64,000 bases of DNA from NCBI GenBank assembly GCA_020024455.1, contig JAHHTU010000002.1, forward strand, positions 62,001 through 126,000. Reading direction: 5' to 3'. The stretch comes from Anaerotignum sp. (GTDB lineage: Bacteria > Bacillota > Clostridia > Lachnospirales > Anaerotignaceae). Shown piece after piece: positions 40,999 through 49,217 of this stretch (the stretch's first letter is position 1; every line of letters starts with the position of its first letter). The position numbers and the translations under genes were made by a program. Under the pieces are notes generated by a model. The model was given only the letters and a program-made list of their open reading frames with translations. It did not search any database and was not told where the DNA came from.

Positions 40999-41877
40999 TT
41001 ATTTTATACGATTTTCCAATACGCCAATGCCTTCGATTTCACAAGTGACCACATCACCGGATTGCAAAAATTTTGGTGGGTCAAAGCCCATACCCACGCC
41101 TGCGGGTGTCCCCATGGCAATGATGGTGCCTGCTTGTAATGTCATACCTTGCGAAAGTTGGCTGATGACTTTTGCAATATGGTTTATCATCAGTGATGTA
41201 TTGCTGTCTTGTCGCAACTGCCCATTCACAAAACTGCGAATGGCAAGTGCAGGGGGATTTGTAAATTCGTCTTTTGTCACAATACATGGGCCAATGGGTG
41301 TAAAATCATCTAAACTCTTGCCGAAATACCACTGCTTGTGTGCCGTTTGTAAATTTCTTGCACTCATATCATTGAGTATAGTATATCCAAACACCACATC
41401 AAACGCCTCTGCTTCGCTGATGTTTTTTGCATTTTTTCCAATGACCACAGCCAATTCCACTTCATAATCCAAACTGTCCACAATATCGAAATGTCCGTCA
41501 ATTTCACCATCTGGCGGCACTGCCTGATTGACTCTTTTTGAAAAATAAATCGGTTGTGGACGTTCTCCGCCAAATGCCGCATCGCTAAAACGTGCTGCCT
41601 CCTGTGCATGGGCATAGTAATTGATGCCCAAACAAATCACATCTTGTTTGGGGTGTATGATTGGAGAAAGGATACGCACATCTTCTACGGGAATGCCTTG
41701 CATCAATTCTGTATTGCGTTTGAGTTTTTGCAATTTTTTCTCTGTCATATCTGCGATAAATTCTGTCATATCCTTTGCAGGGCAGCCCAAATAGTGTGCG
41801 GGTACGACTTCTGAACCATCTTGTTTCAAAATACCAACTGCTGTATGTGTACCTTGTGCATATGTCACAACTTTCAT
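40999..41877 (-). CDS. Fumarylacetoacetate hydrolase-family protein
   Basis: A 292-residue FAH-fold enzyme. The metal site is visible as DYEVELAVVIGKNAKN (Glu-x-Glu) with the Asp in DVVFGYTILNDMSARNLQ. CLGINYYAHAQEAA, KSLDDFTPIGPCIV and LQAGTIIAMGTPAGVG are also typical. Family members are hydratases, hydrolases or decarboxylases of 2-oxo acids, such as oxaloacetate tautomerase or decarboxylase. Substrate cannot be told here. It lies 24 bp upstream of the epimerase gene on the same strand. AGGAGGTATGG precedes the start. Confidence 0.85.
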   Translation of the reverse strand: MKVVTYAQGTHTAVGILKQDGSEVVPAHYLGCPAKDMTEFIADMTEKKLQKLKRNTELMQGIPVEDVRILSPIIHPKQDVICLGINYYAHAQEAARFSDAAFGGERPQPIYFSKRVNQAVPPDGEIDGHFDIVDSLDYEVELAVVIGKNAKNISEAEAFDVVFGYTILNDMSARNLQTAHKQWYFGKSLDDFTPIGPCIVTKDEFTNPPALAIRSFVNGQLRQDSNTSLMINHIAKVISQLSQGMTLQAGTIIAMGTPAGVGMGFDPPKFLQSGDVVTCEIEGIGVLENRIK

Positions 41878-42195
41878 AAAACCATACCTCCTTTATACCA
41901 AACCATACACTGTATGTTTTATATGATACCATCATATCACAAAACACTTGTTTCGCAAAGTCAAAAACCATGTTTTTTACCCTGTATATTCATGTATGCA
42001 TTTTATTATGCATATTTATTCCCATAAATTCACTAAAATATCATGATTATCCTCCCTCTTTATTCATAAATATACACAATATCTTCTATTTTTTGCATTT
42101 TATACTTGCAATCTTTTCAACAATGTTGTATAATTTATTTATAAATATCCACAGCCATACACACAACAGAACCGTTGACATAAAGGAGGACTTTG
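41878..42195. promoter_or_regulatory. Upstream region of argG with promoter and two ArgR-like boxes
   Basis: A 318-bp AT-rich gap. Promoter: TTGCAA (42106-42111), 17 nt, TATAAT (42129-42134). Two 20-bp near-identical copies occur at 42059-42078 and 42134-42153 (TTTATT[C/T]ATAAATAT[A/C]CACA, two differences), 75 bp apart; each has an inner palindrome TAT-TYATAAATA. The second overlaps the -10 box and start site. Spacing and composition fit operator sites of the arginine repressor ArgR. The left part belongs to the divergent FAH gene promoter; I see no gene in it. Confidence 0.5.
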
Positions 42196-43413
42196 ATGAT
42201 GAAAGAAAAAATTGTATTGGCATATTCCGGTGGTTTGGATACCTCTGTTATCATTCCTTGGTTAAAAGAAAATTATGACGCCGAAGTCATTGCGGTTTGC
42301 GGTGATGTGGGACAGGGCAAAGAAACAGACGGTTTGGAACAAAAAGCATTGCAAACCGGTGCAAGCAAATTATATCTTGCCGATTTGACAGAAGAGTTTA
42401 TCACAGATGCCATTTACCCTTGTATCAAAGCAAACGCTGTATATGAAGGAAAATACTTATTGGGAACTTCTATGGCACGTCCCATCATTGCCAAAAAATT
42501 GGTGGAAATCGCAAAAAAAGAGGGAGCAACCGCCATTTGTCACGGTGCTACCGGCAAGGGCAACGACCAAGTACGTTTCGAATTGACCATCAAAGCATTA
42601 GCACCCGAATTGAAAATCATTGCACCTTGGCGTTTGGATACATGGGGTATGGAAAGTCGTGAGGACGAATTGGCATATTTGGAAGCACACGGTATTCCAT
42701 TTGCCGCAAAAAAAGAGGATTCTTACAGCCGTGACCGCAACATCTGGCATTTGAGCCATGAAGGTTTGGAATTGGAAGACCCCGCAAACGAACCAAACTA
42801 CAAGCATCTGTTGCAAATGGGTGTCACACCCGAAGATGCCCCCGATACCCCTACCTATATCACACTGGATTTTGAAAAAGGTATCCCTGTGGCTTTGGAC
42901 GGCGAAAAACTCTCTCCTGTGGCTTTGTTGACAAAATTGAATGAAGTCGGTGGCAAAAACGGTATTGGTATCACAGATATTTGTGAAAACCGTGTGGTGG
43001 GCATGAAATCCCGTGGCGTATATGAAACACCGGGCGGTACGATATTGTATTATGCCCATCGTGAACTGGAATATCTTTGCACAGACAAAAAAACACAGGC
43101 ATTCAATGAAATTGCAAGCAACAAATTCACAGAATTGGTATACAGTGGGGAATGGTACACACCTTTGCGTGAAGCATTGAGCAACTATTTTGACAGCGTG
43201 AATGAAACCGTCACAGGCAGTGTCAAATTGAAATTATACAAAGGCAACATCACACCCGCAGGTGCAACTTCCCCTTACAGCTTATACAACGAATCTATGG
43301 CAAGCTTTACCACAGGCGAATTATACAACCATAAAGATGCAGACGGATTTATCAATTTGTTTGGATTGCCTTTGAAAGTGCGTGCAATGATGATGCAAAA
43401 CAACAAACAATAA
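42196..43413 (+). CDS. argG: Argininosuccinate synthase
   Basis: A 405-residue ArgG that joins citrulline and aspartate with ATP in arginine synthesis. It starts MMKEKIVLAYSGGLDTSV (the PP-loop ATP site), with the signature GATGKGNDQVRFELTIKAL and SYSRDRNIWHLSHEGLELED. Length and motif order are normal for the family. AAAGGAGG precedes ATG 42196. argH follows after 25 bp, and putative ArgR boxes precede the promoter. No citrulline-producing genes are in the window. Confidence 0.97.
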   Translation: MMKEKIVLAYSGGLDTSVIIPWLKENYDAEVIAVCGDVGQGKETDGLEQKALQTGASKLYLADLTEEFITDAIYPCIKANAVYEGKYLLGTSMARPIIAKKLVEIAKKEGATAICHGATGKGNDQVRFELTIKALAPELKIIAPWRLDTWGMESREDELAYLEAHGIPFAAKKEDSYSRDRNIWHLSHEGLELEDPANEPNYKHLLQMGVTPEDAPDTPTYITLDFEKGIPVALDGEKLSPVALLTKLNEVGGKNGIGITDICENRVVGMKSRGVYETPGGTILYYAHRELEYLCTDKKTQAFNEIASNKFTELVYSGEWYTPLREALSNYFDSVNETVTGSVKLKLYKGNITPAGATSPYSLYNESMASFTTGELYNHKDADGFINLFGLPLKVRAMMMQNNKQ

Positions 43414-43438
43414 TGCAGTTTGAGAAAGGACGATAACC

Positions 43439-44821
43439 ATGCAAAAACTTTGGGGCGGACGTTTTACAAAATCCACAGACAGTTTCACAGACCATTTTCA
43501 TTCTTCCATCGGATTTGACAGCCGTATGTATCATGAAGACATCACAGGCAGTATTGCCCATGCCACCATGCTGGGCAAACAAGGCATTATTCCGCAACCA
43601 GATGCAGATTTGATTTGCAAAACATTGCAGGAAATCCTTGCAGATATTGAAAACGGAGCTGTGACATTCGATGAAAAAGCAGAAGATATTCATATGAATA
43701 TCGAAACCATATTGATTAGCCGTATTGGTGATGTGGGCAAAAAATTACATACCGGCAGAAGCCGGAATGACCAAGTGGCATTGGACACCCGTATGTATGC
43801 CAAAAAAGAAATCAAAGAAATACAACAACTCCTGAAAACACTCCTTGTGACACTCAACGATTTGGCAGCACAACACACAGAAACCATATTGCCGGGGTAT
43901 ACCCACTTACAACGGGCACAACCCATCACATTGGCACATCATATTTTGGCTTATGTGGAAATGTTCAAACGGGATTTTGAAAGACTGCAAGATGCTTACA
44001 AACGTACCGATGTATTGCCCTTGGGCAGTGGTGCATTGGCAACCACCACATACTCCATAGACCGTACATTTGTTGCAGAGCTGTTAGAATTCTCCGCCAT
44101 TTCCGCAAACAGTATGGACGCCGTTTCCGACAGAGATTTTTGCATGGATTTATTATACGCCCTTTCCATGGTGATGATGCATTTGAGCCGTTTTTGTGAG
44201 GAAATCATATTATGGAGCAGTCACGAATTCCATTTCATAGAACTGGACGACGCATATGCCACAGGTTCTAGTATTATGCCACAGAAAAAAAATCCCGACA
44301 TGGCAGAGCTGATTCGTGGCAAAACAGGACGTGTATATGGGCATTTGATGGGACTGCTCACCACCATGAAAGGTTTGCCTTTGGCATACAACAAAGATAT
44401 GCAGGAGGACAAAGAAGGGGTATTCGATGCTATGGATACCATCAAAATGTGTCTGCCTGTATTCACCAACATGATGGCAACTGCCACATTCTGCAAACAA
44501 CAGATGTTATCTGCGGCAAAAGGCGGATTTACCAATGCCACAGATGCCGCAGACTGGCTGGTAAAACAAGGCTTGCCATTCCGAGATGCACACGCAGTCA
44601 TTGGGCAGTTGGTACTGTATTGTATCGAACACCAAACCAATTTGGACGATTTATCCCTGGAAGAATATCAAGCCATTTCCCCGATATTTACAGAGCAGGT
44701 ATATGATGCCATCAGCGTCAAACAATGCGTCGATGCCAGAAATGTATGGGGCGGCCCTGCCAAAGAAGTCACAGAAAAAGCCATTGCTCAAAACAAACTC
44801 TATTTTGAAAACAATCTATAA
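43439..44821 (+). CDS. argH: Argininosuccinate lyase
   Basis: A 460-residue ArgH that splits argininosuccinate into arginine and fumarate, a member of the fumarase/aspartase superfamily. It begins MQKLWGGRFTKSTDSFTDHF, carries TGRSRNDQVALDTRMY and HTETILPGYTHLQRAQPITL (catalytic region), and the superfamily signature GSSIMPQKKNPD. Normal length. It is co-transcribed with argG and ended by a strong hairpin directly after the stop. Confidence 0.97.
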   Translation: MQKLWGGRFTKSTDSFTDHFHSSIGFDSRMYHEDITGSIAHATMLGKQGIIPQPDADLICKTLQEILADIENGAVTFDEKAEDIHMNIETILISRIGDVGKKLHTGRSRNDQVALDTRMYAKKEIKEIQQLLKTLLVTLNDLAAQHTETILPGYTHLQRAQPITLAHHILAYVEMFKRDFERLQDAYKRTDVLPLGSGALATTTYSIDRTFVAELLEFSAISANSMDAVSDRDFCMDLLYALSMVMMHLSRFCEEIILWSSHEFHFIELDDAYATGSSIMPQKKNPDMAELIRGKTGRVYGHLMGLLTTMKGLPLAYNKDMQEDKEGVFDAMDTIKMCLPVFTNMMATATFCKQQMLSAAKGGFTNATDAADWLVKQGLPFRDAHAVIGQLVLYCIEHQTNLDDLSLEEYQAISPIFTEQVYDAISVKQCVDARNVWGGPAKEVTEKAIAQNKLYFENNL

Positions 44822-44824
44822 AAC

Positions 44825-44858
44825 AAAAAACCAAGAGAATAGATTCTCTTGGTTTTTT
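44825..44858. terminator. Bidirectional terminator between argH and spoIIP
   Basis: AAAAAACCAAGAGAAT (44825-44840) and ATTCTCTTGGTTTTTT (44843-44858) form a 16-bp perfect stem. It ends argGH on the plus strand and spoIIP on the minus strand. Confidence 0.9.
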
Positions 44859-45928
44859 TATGTATCCCCCAACAACACTGCCGCCAGCACTTCTGCCAAA
44901 GGCTCCATGGCATTTCTTGCCTCTGCCTTTGTGTTGGTTTGTGCCCCCACTTCAATGAGTGTGGAACGGGGTTTCATATGTAAACTAAACCGATACGCAT
45001 TCAAATAGATACGTCTTGCAAAATTGGGAAACCTTGCGTTTGCCTGCATTTGCATTTGCAAACTAAATGCCAGATTATCCTCGATATACGGATTGGATAA
45101 GCCCGGAGCCGGTATGGGATTGCCGCCTTGGTTCAGGCGACAAAGTCCATTGAAAAACATCACTTGGGCACAATCTTTCCCGTTGATATTGGTCACCAAT
45201 TTTGTCCCCTCTGCCACACCATCTCTATGCATATCAATACAAACTTTGATGGAGGGGTGTTCTTCCAATATCTGCCGAATGGGTGGCTCCATGCGTTCAT
45301 ATGCACCGGTGATTTGCCCCTTGCCATTGACCATATCATACACCCCTTCATGATGCAACACCGAAATGCCATATTTCTGCTCTAACAATTCTTTCAGATA
45401 TTCTCCCACACCACAAATGCCTTCGTCCAAACCCTTTGTCATATCGCTGTCTGCAAATGCTTCCGATGCGTGCGTATGAAATATCAACACCTGTGGCTCT
45501 TGGCTGTTTTTTTCAATGGTAAAATCTTTTGCCAATGCCTTTTGGGTATCAATATCTTCCGGCAAAAATGCCGTTCTATGGTCTACCACATAATAATTTT
45601 TTTTCAGATATGCAAAGTCTTGTATATTCTGTAATTCCTGTTCCGAAATTTTGACATCTGCAACGTCTGCCTTGGATTGCTCAAACGTAATATCTTCCAT
45701 ACCAAGCAAGCCCTTTTTTCCGTTTTGTTGCTTTGCTTGCGGCTCTGCAACGGCAGTCACTGCTTTTGTATCTGTCAACTCGGCTTTTGGTACTTGTCCG
45801 GGCAATATCTCTTGTAATGCAAAAACCGCTCCACCCATGGGCCAAAGTACAGGCAATGCTACCACAAATACCAGCATACCCAACAAATTGCGTCGCAATA
45901 TGCGTGCTTGCTTTTCTTTTTTCCCCAT
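44858..45928 (-). CDS. spoIIP: Stage II sporulation protein P
   Basis: A 356-residue SpoIIP, the amidase/endopeptidase of the SpoIIDMP complex that thins septal peptidoglycan and drives engulfment. A single N-terminal anchor (NLLGMLVFVVALPVLWPMGG) is followed by a linker and the amidase domain with VLIFHTHASEAFADS, CIDMHRDGVA and the C-terminal MKPRSTLIEVGAQTNT, which carry the zinc-binding His/Glu residues. The start at 45928 follows GAAAGGAGG; a longer frame to 46093 overlaps the upstream gene and is rejected. Such genes are normally under the mother-cell factor sigma-E, but I did not find a convincing sigma-E site. This gene is good evidence for spore formation. Confidence 0.92.
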   Translation of the reverse strand: MGKKEKQARILRRNLLGMLVFVVALPVLWPMGGAVFALQEILPGQVPKAELTDTKAVTAVAEPQAKQQNGKKGLLGMEDITFEQSKADVADVKISEQELQNIQDFAYLKKNYYVVDHRTAFLPEDIDTQKALAKDFTIEKNSQEPQVLIFHTHASEAFADSDMTKGLDEGICGVGEYLKELLEQKYGISVLHHEGVYDMVNGKGQITGAYERMEPPIRQILEEHPSIKVCIDMHRDGVAEGTKLVTNINGKDCAQVMFFNGLCRLNQGGNPIPAPGLSNPYIEDNLAFSLQMQMQANARFPNFARRIYLNAYRFSLHMKPRSTLIEVGAQTNTKAEARNAMEPLAEVLAAVLLGDT

Positions 45929-46038
45929 TGTGTTGCCTCCTTTCGGTCTGCAATTATGATATGTTGCAAAACCGAAAAAAAGAACACAAATATATTCGGA
46001 TACTTTTACACAAACATACAGATTTCGATGGGATATGC

Positions 46039-46434
46039 TCAAATTTTGATTTCTTTTCGATTGGCAATGCTCAGATACTCTCCCATACAACACCCCATCA
46101 CAACCACTTTACAAGTAAAAAACGACCAACTGCCATCTTCATACGCCGCAACCGCACCGGACAAAAAGTCATTCACCATTTTTTTACTTTGTTCTGCCTG
46201 CTGTTTGGGGAACAAAGAAACAAAAGTTTCCAATGTTCCACAAAATGCCAATGCATTGGGCAACACCACACCACCGGTCAACAAGATACTCTGCAACTGC
46301 TTTTCAGAAAGCAAATGTCCCGCATTTCCACCGGCTTGCAACCATTCCTGTTCTGCTTGTTTGTCATCTCCCAAACAAATGAGTATTTTCTCATGCTGTT
46401 TTTGCAATGTTTCCAATGCTTCTCGCAATATCAT
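46039..46434 (-). CDS. Hypothetical protein between potD and spoIIP
   Basis: A 131-residue protein I do not recognise. It is probably soluble and mostly helical: MILREALETLQKQHEKILIC, GDDKQAEQEWLQAGGNAGHL, GGVVLPNALAFCGTLETFVS, then VVVMGCCMGEYLSIANRK. The ILREALETLQ...WLQAGG start loosely recalls sporulation-associated small proteins, but this is weak. AAAAGGAGG precedes the ATG at 46434; the longer frame to 46479 begins inside the potD terminator and cannot be right. It is 110 bp upstream of spoIIP on the same strand. Confidence 0.6.
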   Translation of the reverse strand: MILREALETLQKQHEKILICLGDDKQAEQEWLQAGGNAGHLLSEKQLQSILLTGGVVLPNALAFCGTLETFVSLFPKQQAEQSKKMVNDFLSGAVAAYEDGSWSFFTCKVVVMGCCMGEYLSIANRKEIKI

Positions 46435-46450
46435 ACATATCCTCCTTTTC

Positions 46451-46477
46451 AAAAAAGCCATGCAAACTGCATGGCTC
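46451..46477 (-). terminator. Terminator of the pot operon
   Basis: On the minus strand AGCCATGCA, loop GTT and TGCATGGCT are followed by six T (46476 down to 46451). It is 10 nt after the potD stop and separates the pot operon from the unknown gene and spoIIP. Confidence 0.88.
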
Positions 46478-46485
46478 AAAACATT

Positions 46486-47568
46486 TTATTTTGTTGCTTT
46501 TACTTTAATCCAAAGTTCTGCCAATGTTTTTTTCAAAACAGGGTTGTCTACAAAAACTTCGTCCTTTTCATACCCTGCACGAGGCAAATATGCTTCGTTT
46601 TCTGCAAACAAACCACCTTCACCGCTCAATTCGTCCAAAACTTCTTGGTTGGAAGATGCATAACCGACATATTCGGAATTGCCCATAGAGGCATCATATG
46701 TCAATACATAATTGATAAATTCATGTGCCAATTTTGGATTAGGGGCATTGGCAGGAATCACCATAGCATCGCTCCAAATGTTTGTACCTTCGCTTGGCAT
46801 ATAGAAGCTCATATCGGGATTTTCTTCCAATATCGTGGTTGCATCACCGCTGTATACCACAGCGATATCTTTTGTGCCATTTATCATGCCGTCAATGACT
46901 TCATCTGTCACATACACAGGTTCCATGGTGTTGTTCATATCCAGCAACCATTGGTATGCTTCTTGGATTTGTGCTTCATTTTCTGTATTCATGGAGTAGC
47001 CCAATGCTTTCAATGCCATCATGAAGGAGTCACGTTCGGAGTCATAGATATAAATTTTACCTTTATAATCTGTGTTTCTCAAAATTTCATATCCTTGTTC
47101 TTCCACCACAGCAGGGTCTACATTGTTATGGTTGTAAACAATCCCAACACTGCCCCAGAAATAAGGCACAGAATATTTGTTTTGTGGGTCATAAGGCAAG
47201 TTTTTTACGCCTTCTACCACATTTGTCATATTGGGTACCAAAGACAAATCCAATTCCTGTAACATATCCTGAGAAATCATACGCTGTATCATATAATCAG
47301 AAGGCACCAATATATCATATGCATCGCCTGCCTGCAATTTTGTATACATCATTTCATTGGAGTCAAAATATTCCACAATGACTTTGACACCAAATTCTTT
47401 TTCAAAATCGCTGATAAGGGTATCCCCCATATATTCGCCCCAGTTATACAGCTTCAATGTATCAGAGCCGTATTTTTCGATAGCTCCTTCCGATGTAGCG
47501 TCACCACCGCCTCCACAGCCTGTCAACAACATTGCACTTGCCAGTGCCAAAGCAATTCCTTTTTTCAT
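46486..47568 (-). CDS. potD: PotD, spermidine/putrescine-binding lipoprotein
   Basis: A 360-residue substrate-binding protein for polyamine uptake. The signal MKKGIALALASAMLLTGCGG ends in a lipobox (LTGC), so it is membrane-anchored outside. The mature part has LKLYNWGEYMGDTLISDFEK and VEYFDSNEMMYTKL, LVPSDYMIQRM, the PYFWGSVGIVYNHN and VVYSGDATTILEE motifs, and NAPNPKLAHEFINYVL, all typical of PotD/PotF. The acidic residues contacting amine groups fit polyamine binding. It is the last gene of the operon and overlaps potC by 4 nt. Confidence 0.93.
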   Translation of the reverse strand: MKKGIALALASAMLLTGCGGGGDATSEGAIEKYGSDTLKLYNWGEYMGDTLISDFEKEFGVKVIVEYFDSNEMMYTKLQAGDAYDILVPSDYMIQRMISQDMLQELDLSLVPNMTNVVEGVKNLPYDPQNKYSVPYFWGSVGIVYNHNNVDPAVVEEQGYEILRNTDYKGKIYIYDSERDSFMMALKALGYSMNTENEAQIQEAYQWLLDMNNTMEPVYVTDEVIDGMINGTKDIAVVYSGDATTILEENPDMSFYMPSEGTNIWSDAMVIPANAPNPKLAHEFINYVLTYDASMGNSEYVGYASSNQEVLDELSGEGGLFAENEAYLPRAGYEKDEVFVDNPVLKKTLAELWIKVKATK

Positions 47569-48356
47569 ACTCTTTTTCTCCTTTTCTCTTTCATAATTGG
47601 TACTACATTAACAATCATCAACACCAGTGTAATTAACAAAATTACCAGTGTGGATAATGCATTGATAGATGGATTGATACGTTTACTCATGGTATATACC
47701 AATATAGATATATTGTTGACACCATTTCCTGTGACAAAATAAGAAATGATAAAGTCATCAAAGCTCATGGTAAATGCAATCAATGCTCCGGAAATAATAC
47801 CAGGCATAATCTGTGGTACAATCACTTTTGTCAATGCCTGAAACGGTGTTGCACCCAAGTCTAGTGCTGCATCTGCCAAATTGGGGTCCAAAGAACGCAA
47901 TTTCGGCGAAACAGACAGTATGACATATGGTGTACAAAACATAATATGTGCCAAAAGCAATGTCAAAAAGCCTTTTTCCACACCAATGGCACTAAAAAAC
48001 ATCAATAAGCCGATGGCTGTTACAATTTCCGGATTCATAATCGGTAAATTGTTGATTTGTTCCACTACATTTCTTAACACACGACGACAGCGGGAAAGAC
48101 CAATCGCCGCCAATGTACCCACAATGGTTGAAACAATGGTTGCCAATATGGCAATCACAATGGTATATACAATGGCATTCATCATATTGCTGTCTGCAAA
48201 CATTTTTTCATACCATCGCAGTGAAAATCCACTGAGTTTTGTCAACGAACGGGAATCATTAAATGAAAATACAATGATATACAATATAGGGAGATAAAAA
48301 AACAATGTAGTCAACCCTAATATGATTTTGGAAACCATTCTTTTCTTTTTTTCCAT
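47565..48356 (-). CDS. potC: PotC, polyamine ABC permease
   Basis: A 263-residue permease with six membrane helices of the BPD_transp_1 type. The conserved EAA loop is DAALDLGATPFQALTKVIVPQ, then IMPGIISGALIAFTMSFDDF, typical of PotC. It overlaps potD by 4 nt, and its start is 3 bp after the potB stop, so the four pot genes are one operon. The MEKKKRM start is basic, as expected for the cytosolic N-terminus. Confidence 0.93.
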   Translation of the reverse strand: MEKKKRMVSKIILGLTTLFFYLPILYIIVFSFNDSRSLTKLSGFSLRWYEKMFADSNMMNAIVYTIVIAILATIVSTIVGTLAAIGLSRCRRVLRNVVEQINNLPIMNPEIVTAIGLLMFFSAIGVEKGFLTLLLAHIMFCTPYVILSVSPKLRSLDPNLADAALDLGATPFQALTKVIVPQIMPGIISGALIAFTMSFDDFIISYFVTGNGVNNISILVYTMSKRINPSINALSTLVILLITLVLMIVNVVPIMKEKRRKRV

Positions 48357-48359
48357 ATG

Positions 48360-49199
48360 TTATTCCCCCCTTCCATTTGCCGCAGGGTCTGTATCCACTT
48401 TTTTGGTCAGATACATAGACAGCATAATGATTATTGCCATAATCAAAGAAATGGCACTACCAAAATTCCAGTCCCCGCTTGTAAGGAATTGTGTTTCGAT
48501 GACATTCCCAATCAACACATATTGTCCGCCACCAAGCAATTTTGGAATGAAGAAACTGGATACTGCCGGCAAAAATACCAACGTAATCCCACTGAGTACA
48601 CCCGGTAAACTCAAAGGCAATGTAATATGCAAAAAGCTCTGTATGCGATTTGCCCCCAAGTCACTTGCCGCCTCCAAAAAACTTTTATCCATTTTGGCAA
48701 GTGATGTGTGTATCTGCAAAATCATAAACGGGATAAAATTGTATACCATACCCAACACAACCGCAAATGTGGTATACATCATATGGAAGGGCCCAATGCC
48801 AAACAAACCAAGAAATTTGTTTAACAACCCATCGTCCTGCAAAATACCCACCCATGCATAGGTACGCACCAACATATTAATCCACGTAGGCAATGTAATC
48901 ATCAAAATCCAAAACATTTTACTTTTTTCCGGCCCTGTTGCAATGGCATATGCAATCGGATACCCCAAAAGTACACAAACAATGGTTGTCCATATCGCAA
49001 TCATAAGAGAGCGTTTCAAAACGTCCAAAAATACGGCATCGCTGAAAAAACGCCCAAAATTTTCCAATGTGAAGCGAAATGTCGTAACATCATTTCCCGC
49101 ATTGGTAAATGCGTACAACAAAATCATCAACATCGGCACCACAATCATAATGGCAATCCAAAGCACATATGGATATACCATGCTACGGAATTGTCGCAT
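48360..49199 (-). CDS. potB: PotB, polyamine ABC permease
   Basis: A 279-residue permease with six helices. The EAA loop reads EAASDLGANRIQSFLHITLP and is followed by LSLPGVLSGITLVFLPAVSS, typical of PotB. It forms the channel with PotC and is powered by PotA. AGGAGGTATGGT precedes the start. The gene is 18 bp downstream of potA. Confidence 0.93.
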   Translation of the reverse strand: MRQFRSMVYPYVLWIAIMIVVPMLMILLYAFTNAGNDVTTFRFTLENFGRFFSDAVFLDVLKRSLMIAIWTTIVCVLLGYPIAYAIATGPEKSKMFWILMITLPTWINMLVRTYAWVGILQDDGLLNKFLGLFGIGPFHMMYTTFAVVLGMVYNFIPFMILQIHTSLAKMDKSFLEAASDLGANRIQSFLHITLPLSLPGVLSGITLVFLPAVSSFFIPKLLGGGQYVLIGNVIETQFLTSGDWNFGSAISLIMAIIIMLSMYLTKKVDTDPAANGRGE

Positions 49200-49217
49200 G
49201 ATACCATACCTCCTTTC

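Noticed and set aside
46435..46479. Upstream start MSHAVCMAFLKRR for the unknown gene at 46039-46434
   Set aside because: The extra codons lie in the potD terminator hairpin, and the real ribosome site lies after them.
45733..47262. 509-codon open frame on the plus strand opposite spoIIP, the unknown gene and potD
   Set aside because: Composition rich in His, Phe, Cys and Gln, no known motif, and it covers three well-supported minus-strand genes and the pot terminator.
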